From Mytilus galloprovincialis (Eukaryota; Mollusca; Bivalvia; Mytilida; Mytilidae), in NCBI RefSeq assembly GCF_965363235.1, contig NC_134843.1, forward strand, positions 64,147,865 to 64,211,864: a stretch of 64,000 bases of DNA. Reading direction: 5' to 3'. Below, in pieces: positions 23,220 to 35,599 of this stretch; positions within the stretch are counted from its first letter, which is position 1; each line of letters starts with the position of its first letter. The translations under genes were made by a program, and so were the position numbers. The notes beneath the pieces were generated by a model. It saw nothing but the letters and a program-made list of their open reading frames with translations. It was not told where the DNA came from and ran no database searches.

Positions 23220-25714
23220 TAACTGTATCTGTTGTAAACTTTATCTCTATTTCAAAGAGATAGATTCATTCAATAAAGTTACAAAATTAGGAATTATTTA
23301 GTGATTAAAATTCATCTACACGTATGATATACCGGAAAATAAAGTTAAAGGATATTGCTAACTTCTTATCTTTCTTCCCAATAAGTTCCTGTGTGAAGTC
23401 AGCCTCATAATAGTAAAGAAACAAGTCGGCAAGAAGACAGACACAATTGGTTCTCATTGGAATAAGCTTATAATCTCTTATATGTTGTCACGAGTCAGGA
23501 AGATTTATGTGTACTTTGACAATTTTTTTAGAAGATCCTTGCAATTGTATTTGCATATCAATCTGCCAAAGTGTCCATCTTTTCATCAATCCCACTTGGT
23601 TTTTTTTCACAATTTATCTAATTATGTAAATCCACATTGAAATAACTGTACACCAACTGCAGATTTTTCATATTCAAACCTTTTCTCTCAAATGTTAGAT
23701 TGAAGATAAAAGAGTTGGTTAATAAAGAAATACGTTTCATTTTTTTTTTACATTAGAATCAGTATTACTTAGAATATTTTCAAGTATCGTAATATGTTTC
23801 ACAGTTTTCCCACGTCTTCTTCCAAATGCATAGTTAAATGCTAAATTTTTTCTTTACTTTTAAGTTCATTTCGTCATTCACGTATTCACGTGAATATATA
23901 TGATTGTCTTTACATTGTTTTAATTTGAAAATGATTGTTAATTAAAACGCGCTTCAGACGCACCAAACTTTCAAATAAGTTAAAAGAGGCCAACAGAAAT
24001 GATTTTACTATTACATAGATATGTCGTCTTTACTGTTTGAGTTTTGTATATAGTTTTACATCACATGTAGATATAATAAACACCTATTTATTTTTATGTT
24101 CTACTTAAATTGTTCACAACGCAATATAGGAATTTTACTTTCATAAATGATTTTGCGAAAATGAGTATCCCTATACATAATATGGATATTGTTTAAAAGT
24201 TGTAACACATATATATGGGATTTGTATAAATGTAGGCAACAGACTAAATAGTTGATTTGAGCAAAAAATAATCCGGGAAAGAAACTTACAAACTAAACTC
24301 GATGAAAAAAATAAACTATTACATGTAGCTACTCAATGATGTTATATGACATTTTCAAGAAATGTCGAATCAGATTATCATATCTATAAATGTTATTAAT
24401 CAATTATTCAAATGTGTTCACACAAATCTAATGTTTATTACATTTATAAATTTTTCACAGCTGTTGTCGTTGGTTTGTGGTCTCCGATTACTAAATCATT
24501 GAATAGAAAATGTTGGACCTTAAAAACACTCATGTCAAACACAAAAACCTACTCATTGATGAGTCATACTTTTATCTCAAAGACTTGCATCACTTTAATA
24601 TTTTTTGATGATTAACGTTACACACTAAATCACTATTATATCTATCGATTTGAAGCAACCAATATTAATTTAAAGACAAAATTACTACTCGTACCTATAT
24701 TTTGTTTTAATTGTCGACACAAAAGTGCATCCATGAAATGTTTTGTTTGTTACTGATAATAAATATCTTTTATTTAATTTTATATTATTACCAATATTCA
24801 TTCACTCACCAATTATCGTTTCAATTATATTTTACAATTGTTCATTTTATATCGATTCAACATGATAAATAATAAACCGTTTGTACAAAATCATAAATTT
24901 TATCAAATCAGTTCATAGAAATGAAAATAAGGTTGAATGGTATGATTGTCACTGAGAAAACTACCAACCAGTGACCTACGACCGAGAATATAAACATGGT
25001 AACCAACAGTTGGTAAATCGTTTTCAACATTGAACAAACACATACTGTAAAGTAAGCTATAGTAAAAGCTCCAGTATGACCAGATGTGAATTTACTCAAA
25101 AGTAACAATCAACAGCGGTCTCGTGCAAGTTTTAAACAATAAACGAAATATAAATTTGACAAAACTTCCCTGAATAACACGCTTCTGACGTAGGAAGGTA
25201 CACAAAGAACACCTCATGTACAAATAGTTTTAAAAACAGCTTTGGAAAATTAAAAAAAAATACCACTTTACAAGTTCTACGGCTTACATCATTATTTCAT
25301 CATTTCAACTGGACTGCCTTTCATTTTTGATAATTAATTCAGAAGTAGTTCATAGCTATCTTACTGGCGGACGTGACATTTAACATCTTATGCATTGTGC
25401 ACGTACAGAAGGTCACTCTGACTCTGTTTATTCATAATATACTACAAACTGTTTATAGTCCTATGTTTATCTTGTTTCTTCGTAATACTGGAATAAACAA
25501 ACGAATCTCAACGTTGAATTGTGTGATTTTCAACGTTTTGAACGGTTACTCTTGAATAAGTATAAATTTCTTTCCGCATGTAAACAAATATTCTTATTAT
25601 TTTTATCTTAAACCTATATGGAAGAACGGTTATTTGTATAACAAGATTTCAATACACACCTATCCGTCTAGGTAGTTATTAAATCAATCTAAAACATTCT
25701 AGAAGCTAGTATAT
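23220..25714. other. Intergenic stretch with one diverged R1 copy
   Basis: About 24915-25120 resembles the R1 repeat (TGGTATGATTGTCACTGAGA...). Otherwise AT-rich with no gene signal. Confidence 0.45.
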
Positions 25715-25722
25715 GTAGTAAA

Positions 25723-25757
<35 letters not shown>
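25715..25757. repeat. (TA)n microsatellite
   Basis: About 17 TA dinucleotides about 75 bp upstream of the first promoter of the EEP-like array. Confidence 0.9.
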
Positions 25758-25759
<2 letters not shown>

Positions 25760-25830
25760 TTATATTCATACAAAGTTATTTTCCGATCCAGGTAAATCCG
25801 ACATCTATTTTTAACCTTGATGATGAAATC

Positions 25831-25841
25831 TATTTATATAG
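25831..25841 (+). promoter_or_regulatory. TATA-like element of EEP-like copy 1
   Basis: TATTTATATAG lies about 112 bp upstream of the exon-1 donor. Comparable elements lie at 38499 (copy 2), 48203 (copy 3) and 62033 (fifth leader), 92-140 bp before their donors. CTGAAAGTTT follows directly here and recurs upstream of copy 2 (about 38560). Confidence 0.45.
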
Positions 25842-25864
25842 CTGAAAGTTTCCGAAAATCTGTA

Positions 25865-25943
25865 TTAAAACCAGCCATTGTGCATGTTAATGCGCAAATT
25901 CAGTTCACCATTCGAGGATCATACATAATAAACGTTGTATAAG
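25865..25943 (+). other. Leader exon 1 of EEP-like copy 1 (start approximate)
   Basis: CCATTCGAGG (about 25909-25918) leads to ..TATAAG|GTAAGTG, with donor GT at 25944. ATTCGA followed by a GT donor recurs upstream of copies 2 and 3 and in the fifth leader, which supports a homologous non-coding exon. Confidence 0.55.
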
Positions 25944-26275
25944 GTAAGTGTTCAAACTTTATCACGATGCAGATATTTTAAAACGGTTGAGTTTGTTTTA
26001 AAACATATCGATTCCAACCGTATCTGATGATAGTTATTCCAGGAAAAAGTAAGAGAAATAGTTGCCTTTGCTTATTGTTGAAGGTCATACGGTGAACCAC
26101 AGTTTATTTTATATCATTCAGTCTCTTACATGTATGAAGTTTTTTCTCATTGACAATCATAGCACATCTTCTCTTTTTTTCTCTAGGCGTAGATAAAATG
26201 TCTTTTTCCTTCGTGTCGTGTACTATGTCTTTGTCTGTATAATAATTGCAAGATTAGTTTTTGGACGTGACTGTA

Positions 26276-26960
26276 ATTGAGCTGGATATTCCCGTACATC
26301 ATATATTATAAATATTTTTATGATTTATTATATTAAAATTACTTGTAACCATTTTATTATGTCAGTTATATGCTAAAAGGTCAAAACTTGAAACTAAAAA
26401 CATTTGATTTTTTGTATTTGATAAAAAACGAAAAACATTTTTAAACTACATCTTGTTATGAGGAAATCCCATAAGAATTATTAAAACAATGAATATAAAT
26501 TGAATTTAATATAAATAAACTCCGAATACCTCTCAATTGCAATATGTCCATCAGGTATGTCATTTGTACTGTCTTACAAAATATATATCATAAATCAGAA
26601 GTCATTTTTTCAAAATTTGTCTTTTTGTCACTAATTTAGAATGCATAACAATGCTATCATAGAAGGTCATGGGGTGGATTGAATATTTTGTTATCTCTGT
26701 TACCTTTTGAAAAAAAATGTATTATTATTCTTATGTTATCATGGTAATAATGAACTTTGTTTGGTGGAAATTTCAACACCTGATATGCTTTATATATTTG
26801 GATCGATATGTATGTAACATACATTTCTTATTTTCAGAAAATGTTAGAAGTTGGATTACTATTAGTGCGCACAAATGATTTTGTAATACATATGCGATAT
26901 ATATTTTAAATATTTGAGAGACAATATACAATTGATATGAGCCGTTTGTTTATTTTTATC
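26276..26960 (+). repeat. Intron-1 block duplicated at 33150-33835
   Basis: GAGCTGGATATTCCCG, TATTAAAATTACTTG, AACCATTTTATTATG and later words recur in the same order at 33150-33835. See the entry for 33150-34195. Confidence 0.85.
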
Positions 26961-27382
26961 AGAAAGAATTCTAGATGTTTTGCAATTCAGGTTATTAATA
27001 AAATAAAAATACTCAATTTATCAATGACCAATTAGCAAGGATTAATACTTTACCCCTTATGTTTTTCAGTCAAATTTTTAAACATAAATATTTCTTATTT
27101 ATTGTTCCTTGCATACTAACAAGTGCGTTCAAAAAGAAAGTAAATATTTGAACTTAAACATTTTTTAAAAACTATTTATCATAATCAAGTCAATGAAATA
27201 ATTAAAAAAGCAGTTAATTATTATTATTATACGGAAGTCAAACTCTTGGAAAAGTAACTGATATTTCAAAAAATTTAAAATCAATCTATAAAGAAAAAAA
27301 ATTAAAATAGTATAAGACCAACTGTTTTAAATTTAATTTGGAACCTTAGAAACTAACTTCATTTTTTTTAATGTCATTTCAG

Positions 27383-27450
27383 CTAAATATTGTGTTATCA
27401 ATTTGACGAACAAAATTTCAACAAAGATATCTTTGAAGAATAGTAAGAAG
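27383..27450 (+). other. Leader exon 2 of EEP-like copy 1
   Basis: 68 bp between TCATTTCAG and GTAAGCA. It contains no ATG, as expected of a 5' untranslated exon. The counterparts upstream of the other copies are also ATG-free. Confidence 0.65.
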
Positions 27451-27828
27451 GTAAGCAAAATATGTCATTAGGATTATAGTATTTTTTATATGTGCGAAAC
27501 TATATATGATATTAAAATGAAATAAGACTGTATAGAAATAAATTTCAAACATATTATAATATATACTTAACCTTTACATGTTTTGCATATCCGCTTATAT
27601 TACTGGCCTACATGTATATTTTTAATCGTGGACTTATTGAACTGCATGCCATTGATCTGTTTATGTATTTTACTACATTTTCTGAAAATCGGTTTAAAGA
27701 AATTAAGGGCAAATGCTTATTTACACTACAGTACACTATGGATATCTAAAAAAGTAGCTGCATGTATATAAAAAATAAAAAAATAGAAAGCTTTATAACA
27801 AACGTCATACTTACCCTTTCAGACAAAA

Positions 27829-28719
27829 ATGGGAAGAGATACAGATAGATTAAGGATTATCAGCATGAATGCTTCTGGTAGGAAAGGAAAACAGTATCAA
27901 AACTATCGGCATTCTTACCTGAACGAAATTATCGGACACGATGAGCCCGATATATTATTTTTGCCAGGGGACAATCCTGATATGTCGTCACCAGTCCTAA
28001 CAGATTATCGTCAAGCACAAGTCGCTCATAATCACGAGACTGTACTTTTGTACGATACGAAGAGGTTGCAATTGAAAACCCCAAATTGGTACGATATGAT
28101 ACCATCCTTAGTTGTTCCAGGCATCTCACTAGGCAAATTAATGTATCCTCTAGTCCACATCCTGGCTCCGAAACCGACACAACATATCGTCAAACAGTTC
28201 CATTGTGTCAGTTGGCACTGGGAGCTGACTCCAACTGCATCAGATTTACGTTATAAGTTTGCATCTCGTTACCTATGGTTGGCTCAGTATCTTGGCTGGA
28301 TTTCTGGAGTGGAAATCCTGATAGGAGGTGATTTTGATTTACCAATTCAACAGATACAAAAGCTCATAGATGAACATAATACACTCGTCCGAGAAGCACT
28401 TGAAGATGTCAAACCATTTTTTCGGGACATGGGGTACATGGATGAAATGACAGATAATATTAATCGACCAGGACGACGGCTACGACAACTTAAACTCCAC
28501 AAGTGTAGATCTTCTTTAGGAGTAAACAAGGAAACCGACTATTTTGTTGCATCAAAGGAAATGCAGCTATGTAATACCGAAATGATGACGACTTCGACCC
28601 TTCCAGGCAGATGTGCTAATCTAACTGTAACCAGGCCCGCTGTACATCAATACTGTCCTGCACCAACGAAGACAGAAATGTGTATTCCTGCACGGCCACC
28701 AAGACACAACGGAGGTTAA
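27829..28719 (+). CDS. EEP-fold-like protein, array copy 1
   Basis: 296 residues in one coding exon. The acceptor CCCTTTCAG ends at 27822 and ATG follows 6 bases later. The protein reads as a divergent endonuclease/exonuclease/phosphatase domain: strand 1 with SMNASGR (12-18, Asn14), PDILFLPGD (40-48) where EEP enzymes have PD...LQE, VLLYD (72-76), SWHWEL (128-133, His130), ILIGGDFD (163-170) and TDYFVASKEM (236-245). The metal-binding Glu is replaced, this copy alone has GDFD instead of GDFN, and no terminal SDH motif is seen. Catalysis is therefore doubtful and a binding role is possible. The C-terminal tail has paired Cys and ends KTEMCIPARPPRHNGG. There is no signal peptide or membrane segment, so it is likely cytosolic or nuclear. 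A possible AATAAA lies at 28866. Function unknown. Confidence 0.85.
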   Translation: MGRDTDRLRIISMNASGRKGKQYQNYRHSYLNEIIGHDEPDILFLPGDNPDMSSPVLTDYRQAQVAHNHETVLLYDTKRLQLKTPNWYDMIPSLVVPGISLGKLMYPLVHILAPKPTQHIVKQFHCVSWHWELTPTASDLRYKFASRYLWLAQYLGWISGVEILIGGDFDLPIQQIQKLIDEHNTLVREALEDVKPFFRDMGYMDEMTDNINRPGRRLRQLKLHKCRSSLGVNKETDYFVASKEMQLCNTEMMTTSTLPGRCANLTVTRPAVHQYCPAPTKTEMCIPARPPRHNGG

Positions 28720-30719
28720 AATCAATCCTACATCGCTTTTTTATAAAATCTTATTTATATTGTTATATAGTGTGCGTATTTTTTTTAATCATTTAATTAT
28801 CATTTAATATATTGAAAAAGTGAGGGACAACCCGCGCCCCCAAAAAAAAAGAATAAAAAAAATTAAATAAAACATAATAAATATTTTAATTCTTCACCTT
28901 TTGGTTTTTGAATGATGTATCGATATTTTTCTCTTACGTAGATAGATTGAAAATGTGTTAATTTACATCGAGTTAAACTAATTGAAGTTTTAAAAAAATA
29001 CCCCCTTGTCTGCGAGGTTTTATTTTCTTTTTTCGAGTTCCCGGATTAGATTTTTCTTAAATAACATATTAAATCGAGGGAACAACTTTTCGTTAAGTTC
29101 AAGAAAATAAACAACACGCGAAAAATCTTTACCATAGATGAAAGTGTAATTTATTTGTTAATATGCAGTTGTTGTTTTCAATATCACTAAGATACATTTT
29201 CAAACCTCAACATCCCTAAGGATGCAAAACACAAAGTTTAAGTATAAATACCTATTCCACTACTTTTTTGTTTTAAAAAAAAAATATTTACCTTTGTGAA
29301 CTGATACATTTAGTTGTTACTTTTGTTGTTTACTCTTTTGTGTTCATAAAATGGATTATTGCCTTATCATGATAATGTTCATTTATTAGGCTGTGACATT
29401 CAATTTAACGGCTTTGAAACAATAATTTGCAATTTGTTTTTATATGGTTATTTCCTTCATTATCTTTAGACAAATCCATTTCAAAATGCCATATACTTGT
29501 TTACAGGTTTGATGTTTTACATTTTTATGATACATTTGAATGTACATCTTTAGCTATATGTGCTATTCATTTAGTAATTTATTTTGACTGTAAGTTATCA
29601 CTTATTTACATTATCATAATTTAATCATTTGCTCTTCCAACTCTGTGGAAAGTTCTTTCGAAGTACTGTATATAAACCCTTAAAATATATTAAAATTAAT
29701 AGCAGATAATGTAGAGGTAGGCTAAATTTTCTTTTCCTTTTTTCTCTATGACATATAGTCATTGAAATGCGAACAAGCAATCCTAAATTTTGGGAAAACT
29801 ACAATTCATAATCAATAGTAGAAGTGCATGACCTAAGAACTAGTATCATTGTTATGAGTCACTGCTATTTACATAAGTTTATGTATATCCTTTGTATCAA
29901 TCATAACAATAATGTTAGCATCATGGTATTAGTTGGTATACATTGATGCAAAAATAAGAATATGAAATAAAAAAAAGAAAAAAAATCAGCATGAAAAATA
30001 CAAATCAATAAATAAGTTCAAAGTCCTACATTCGATAGTTGTTTCCTCTTCAAAGTGAATGAATACTATGTACCCGTCCATCCTGGAGCGAAATGTTAAG
30101 ACCAAAGGTTATATATATATTGATGTAAGCTGTGAATATTTACTGACAAGTTTCGTTTTGTTGATGAGATGAATTTTCGAAAATGAATCTCCTTTGAAAA
30201 TATATCCATTATCTGTATTTGCTACTTTATTAAGTAATCACAAGTAAACAAATATTTGATGTATTGGTTGATGTATGGAAAGACAGATAAAGCTTATATA
30301 TGTTACAAAGCATTTGACTCATTTCTAAAATATAAGTGGCTTATTCTACATGTGTCTTTGTTAATCATTTCTTCACATTAGAACCAAAAGGACAAAAGCT
30401 TTAAATACATTTGTAATAATATTATAACTATTATTTTTGTACCATCTTACATTGTAAATAAATCATATTTCATTGTTTTCTGTTATCATTATTATTCTTC
30501 TCCAATTTTACAACAAGGATTTGCAGTTGAAAAAGTCCATCACAATATAAAAATCCGAAGATTTGGTATAATTATATCAATGACACAGCTATCAACAACG
30601 AAACTGAAGGACAAAGATAATACCACATGCAAAGAAATGCTTACAGAATAAAACTTAGTACAAGCTAGATTCAATTCCATTTGTGTGATTTACAACACTT
30701 GTTTTGTGGTAAAAAATAA
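28720..30719. other. 3' flank of copy 1
   Basis: Non-coding. 29630-29690 and 30390-30640 are the blocks that recur at 33845-33920 and 33955-34195; the latter includes a diverged R1 fragment (GAAGATTTGGTATAATTA). Confidence 0.55.
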
Positions 30720-31690
30720 AACTAGAGGCTCTTAAGAGCATGTGTCGTTCACCTTGGTCTATGTGCATATTAAAAAAAAAACCAGATGGATTAAAGACAA
30801 CATTGTGTTTTGGTGATGGTGATGTGTTTGTAGATCTTACTTTACTGAACATTCTTGCTACTTACAACTATTTCTATCTATAATGAACTTGGCCCATTAG
30901 TTACAGAGGAAAATATTTTGTTAAAATTTACAAAAATTTACAAAATTTATGAAAATTGTTAAAAAATTGACTGACAAAGGCAATAACTCCTTAAGGGGTC
31001 AACTGACCAATTTGGTCATGCTGACTTATATGTAGATCTTACTTTTTTTTAAAATTATTGCTCTTTACACTTTATCTCTATCCATAATAATATTCTATAT
31101 AATAACCAAACACGGCAAAATTTCCTTAAAAATTATCAATTCAGGGGCAGCAACCCAACAACCGGTTGTTAAATTCATCGGAAAATTTCAGGGCAGATAG
31201 ATTTTGACTTGATAAACAATTTAACCCCTTTTCCGATTTGCTCTAAATTCTTTGGAGTCAGAGTTATAAGCCAAAATCTACATTTAACCCCTATGTTATA
31301 TTTTTCGCCATCTCGGCCATCCTAGTTGGTTGGTCGGGTCATCGGACACATTTTTTAAATGATGATTGTGGCTAAGTTTTATCATATTTGGCCAAGTAGT
31401 TTCAGAGGAGAAGATTTTTGTAAAAGATAACAAACATTTACTAAAAATTGGTAAAAAAATACTATAAAGGGCAATAACTGCTTAAGGGGTGAACTGGCCA
31501 TTTTGGTCATGTTGCCTTATTTGTAGATCTTACTTTGCTGAACATTATTGGTGTGTACAGCTTACCATAATCTATAATAATATTCAAAATATAACCAAAA
31601 AACGGTAAAATTTCCTTAAAATTGCCAATTCAGGGGCAGCAACTTAACAACCGGTTGTCCGATTCGTCTCAAAATTTATATTATTAAATG
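30720..31690 (-). repeat. Long dispersed repeat with two internal sub-repeats
   Basis: Starts AGAGGCTCTTAAGAGCATG. Two related halves occur: GGCAATAACTCCTTAAGGGG / GGCAATAACTGCTTAAGGGG (about 30978 and 31470), each followed by TTGGTCATG, TGTAGATCTTACTTT, AAATTTCCTTAAAA and CAATTCAGGGGCAGCAAC (about 31138 and 31627). I recognise it as a common mussel repeat. No coding frame; strand arbitrary. Confidence 0.65.
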
Positions 31691-31731
31691 ATAATCCAAC
31701 TTCGTACGTTTTTCTGAAAATAAGAAAAATA

Positions 31732-32095
31732 TGTTACCTTTGATAACTATTTACACCACTGGGTCGATGTCACTGCTGGTGGACGTTTCGTCCCCGAGGG
31801 TATCACCAGCCCAGTAGTCAACAGTTTTGACATGAATATCAATAATGTGGTAATTTTTATAAATTTCCTGTTAACAAAACTTTGAATTTTTCGAAAAACT
31901 AAGGATTTTCTTATCCAAGGCATAGATTACCCGTATTTGGCACATCTTTTTGGAATTTTGGATCCTCAATGCTCTTCAACTTTGTTCTTGTTTTGCTATA
32001 TAGATAGTTTGATATGAGCGTCACTGTAGAGTCTGATGTAGACCGAACGCGCGTCTGGCGTACTAAATTATAATTCTGATACCTATGATAACTAG
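31732..32095 (+). mobile_element. Single unit of the second hammerhead repeat family
   Basis: The unit begins ACCTTTGATAACTATTTACA and ends at a repeat of that phrase (ACCTATGATAACTAG), giving about 360 bp. It holds the GC-rich hairpin module (31748-31818) and, near its end, a hammerhead region (32018-32061). This is the layout of terminal repeats of Penelope-like elements or of stand-alone retrozymes. No coding region is attached. Confidence 0.7.
32018..32061 (+). ncRNA. Hammerhead ribozyme remnant
   Basis: Same stems as at 23124-23167 (GCGTCA/TGGCGT, GTCT/AGAC), but both conserved core stretches deviate from consensus, so self-cleavage is not expected. Confidence 0.7.
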
Positions 32096-32242
32096 TTAGA
32101 TACGGATTGATCTAAATATATATATATATATATAAATATATATGTATATAAAGTGCCTAGAAAATCAACCTTACGATGTTAGAGTAGATTTGATTCGTAA
32201 CTTCCTCCATTTGCAGTTGTCACTACACACAGGCAGACATAT

Positions 32243-32245
<3 letters not shown>

Positions 32246-32325
<80 letters not shown>
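32246..32325. repeat. (TA)n microsatellite
   Basis: About 40 TA repeats directly before the tandem SINE-like units. It may mark the insertion site. Confidence 0.93.
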
Positions 32326-32329
<4 letters not shown>

Positions 32330-33130
32330 TTTTCTGTGACTGTATCTTACATCCATTTGTAGGATCCTTTACTAAAGATAATTTAGCTGATCTGTAACAA
32401 TAACATCTTCATGCCTTATATATCATGTACTGCAGTACGCCGCTAGATTAAAACTGACGTGGAAAGGTAACACACGGCCAGCGAAAGCTCTTTTTTTGAG
32501 AGCCCAGGTGGTCGTGTGGTCTAGCGGGACGGCTGCAGTGCAGGCGATTTGGTGTCACGATATCACAGTAGCATGGGTTCGAATCCCGGCGAGGGAAGAA
32601 CCAAAAATTTGCGAAAGCAAATTTACAGATCTAACATTGTTGGGTTGATGTTTAGACGAGTTGTATATACATTATGTACACAGCCATGTATCACCATCAT
32701 TGATGGCGATCCGATGGATACATCTGTTGTAGGGTTGTCACTGACTCAGACGTACTTATAAAGATAATTATTTTCTGTGACTGTATCTTACATTCATTTG
32801 TAGGATCCTTTACTATAGATAATTTAGCTGATCTGTAACAATAACATCTTCATGCCTTATATATCATGTACTGCAGTACGCCGCTAGATTAAAACTGACG
32901 TGGAAAGGTAACACACGGCCAGCGAAAGCTCTTTTTTTGAGAGCCCAGGTGGTCGTGTGGTCTAGCAGGACGGTTGCAGTGCAGGCGATTTGGTGTCACG
33001 ATATCACAGTAGCATGGGTTCGAATCCCGGCGAGGGAAGAACCTGCAGTACGCCGCTAGATTAAAACTGACGTGGAAAGCAAATTTACAGATCTAACATT
33101 GTTGGGTTGATGTTTAGACGAGTTATATAT
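32326..33130 (+). mobile_element. Two tandem tRNA-derived SINE-like units
   Basis: A unit of 441 bp starting ATTATTTTCTGTGACTG (32325) repeats at 32766. Each carries a tRNA-like promoter: an A-box-like TGGTCTAGC (near 32516 and 32957) and the B box GGGTTCGAATCCC (about 32575 and 33016). The CAGTACGCCGCTAGATTAAA block precedes the tRNA-like part. In the second unit a second copy of that block (33043-33079) is inserted just after the B box. Pol III SINEs normally occur singly, so the head-to-tail order is notable. Confidence 0.75.
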
Positions 33131-33149
33131 ATATAGATATCATAACAGG

Positions 33150-34195
33150 TAATTGAGCTAGATATTCCCGAAAAAAAATATGTAATGAATATCATATTTG
33201 ATTTTTATATTATATTAAAATTACGTGAAACCATTTTATCATGCCAGTTATATGATAAAAGTTTTAAATTTGAAAATGAATACAACATTTGATTTTTGCA
33301 TATGATATGGAATGATAAACATAATTAAACTGTACATTTTGTTGAATGGAAATCCCAATAAAATTACTAAAACAATAAATATAAAATGAAAAAGATATAC
33401 ATAAACTCCGATAACCTTTCAAATGCAATATATTCATCAGGAAGGTCAATTGTGCGGTCTTTTGTCATACTTCAGAAGGCATTATTATAACATTGGTCTA
33501 TTTGCTACTAATTTAAAATTCATAACAATGCTATCATATAGAAGGTAAAGAGGATCGATTAACAATTTTGTTAATTCTGTTACCTTTTGAAAAAAAAATG
33601 TATAATTTATATTTGTATGTAATAACACACTTTGTTTGGTGGAAATTTCCATACCTGTTATGTTAAATATATATTTAGATCAATACGTATATATATGTAA
33701 CATACATTTCTTATTTTCGGAAAACGTTAAATTGAATTACTATTAGTACGAATAAATGATTTTGTAATACATATACAATATATGTTTTAAATATTGGAGA
33801 GACAAAATACAAATAATATAAGCCGTTTGTTATGTTTTTTTTTTTTTTTAGTTAATTCGCTGTTCCAACTTAGTGAAACATTTCTTTTGAAGTACTTTAT
33901 ATAAACCCTGAAAATCAATCGAAAATTTTGTTAAAAATAAAATTCATCAATCCAACAAAAGCTTTAAATATATGTGTAATAATATTGTAACTATTATTTT
34001 TTACCATCTTTCATTGTAAATAAAACATATTTCATTGTTTTCTGCTATCATTATTATTCTTCTCCAATTTTACAACAAGGATTTGCAGTTGAAAAAGTCC
34101 ATCACAATATAAAAATCCGAAGATTTGGTATAATTATATCAATGATACAGCTATCAACAACGAAACTGAAGGACAAAGATAATACCACATGTATA
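33150..34195 (+). repeat. Duplicate of the copy-1 locus flanks lacking the gene
   Basis: Three collinear blocks match the copy-1 locus in the same orientation: 33150-33835 matches 26276-26960 (intron 1), 33845-33920 matches 29630-29690 (3' flank), and 33955-34195 matches 30390-30640 (3' flank, nearly identical). The 2.7 kb between the first two, including leader exon 2 and the coding exon, is absent. Best read as a segmental duplicate that lost the gene body, or one that formed across a deletion. Confidence 0.75.
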
Positions 34196-34199
34196 TATG

Positions 34200-34985
34200 T
34201 TTTAAAATAGATGAGTTTATTTTCGTTGAAAAGATCCTATGGGTGAATCAAAAGTAATACCACAATATGCTTAATTTATTGACCTGACAACAGTATATCA
34301 ACGATATCCCTTCTAAATAAGTCTGTTTTATGGTTTGTGTATTTTTTTTAAGGTAAATGCCGAAATGTTTGTGCTTTGTAAAGAATATTGCCAAATAAAC
34401 TCGGATGCGAAATACCTAGACGTAAAAGATGTCTTCTTACTGATTTTGTTTTATAAATGGTGTCCTTGTACCGATGATTACATTTAGTAAATGTTTTGAC
34501 TAGTTTGTGATATCGAAAACCCTGTTGAAATAATGGTTCAGTTATACAGAGATTTCTTTATTTAAAATCAAAGACGTTGTTATACACACAGTCATGTGCA
34601 AATCGAACAAGTTAAGATATATAAACATTATAAGACGCTGACAAGGAAACGTCATCATTTAAAAATCGATAATTAACAAAAAAATCGTCAATTTTATCTC
34701 ACATTTTGGAAATCAGCTTCCCGTTGAAGATAAAGATATCAAGATACAGGAAAAGGCAGTGTTAATTATTAATATACGCTTTATAAAAGTTGAGCAGAAT
34801 AAATCAATTTGAAATAGTCTATCATTTATGCCAATTGTCTCGTCTTATTTTACATTTCAAAATTCAATTTTACAAATCAGTTGATTTCATAACATGAACT
34901 ATTTTGAATTAAGCTTAAACTATAAAGCCAAACAACACAAGTGTTTGTATTCATTTATGCAATATAAATACAGATCAATATGTTT
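34200..34985. other. Intergenic stretch, nothing recognised
   Basis: AT-rich, without repeat or gene signal. Confidence 0.45.
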
Positions 34986-35580
34986 GTAAAAAGTAAAATC
35001 ACTAAAAAACTGAACGCCGAGAAATAGTAAAAAAGGAAAGTCCCTAATCAAATGGCAAAATTAAAAGCTCAAACACATCATACTTTCTCTTGTTTTAAAC
35101 TGCAGAACTAAAATTACTTTTGTTGTGCAATATTTACTTTAAAAATGTGTAAAATGTGAATTCAAAAAGTATTTCATAGACACAAGAAGGTAAAATAACA
35201 AAAAAACTGAACTCAGAAAAAAATTCAAAAATGAAAGTCCTTCATTAAATAGCAAAATCAAAAGCTCAAACACATCAAACGAATAGATAACCACTGTCAT
35301 ATTCCTGCCTGGAGGCATTTTTTTCAGGTAGAAAATGGTGTATTGAACCTGGTATTAAAGCTAGTTTAACCTCTTACTTGTATAACAGTCGCATCAAATT
35401 CCAGTATATTGACAAAGTTGCAAGAACAAAACAAACTGACACAATCGATAAAAATGTCAAATATAGGGGTACAACAGTCAACATTGTGTTATCATCTTAA
35501 CCACTATAAAAACAAAAAATGTAAGAAAGAAGCACAAAAGGGCATACATCAAATTTAACAATTTTATTTTGCTCAGTAGA
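34986..35580 (-). repeat. Dispersed retroelement-type tail (family R3), two partial copies
   Basis: On the minus strand: GGGACTTTCC with TTTGAGCTTTT and TTGCCATTTGATTA (34986-35090), then a longer copy at about 35195-35580 with ATTTGATGCGACTGT and TACAAGTAAGAGGTT. The same family is on the plus strand at 36930-37270 and 43200-43500. No intact frame. Confidence 0.65.
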
Positions 35581-35599
35581 TGCTGGTCAGAATAAATAA

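Noticed and set aside
32142-32339. 65-codon open frame
   Set aside because: More than half is translation of the TA microsatellite (alternating Ile and Tyr).
32516-32605. Possible tRNA genes (GGGTTCGAATCCC B boxes at about 32575 and 33016)
   Set aside because: The A and B boxes are present, but the segment does not fold as a full tRNA with an acceptor stem, and it is embedded in a repeated 441-bp unit. Called SINE-like instead.
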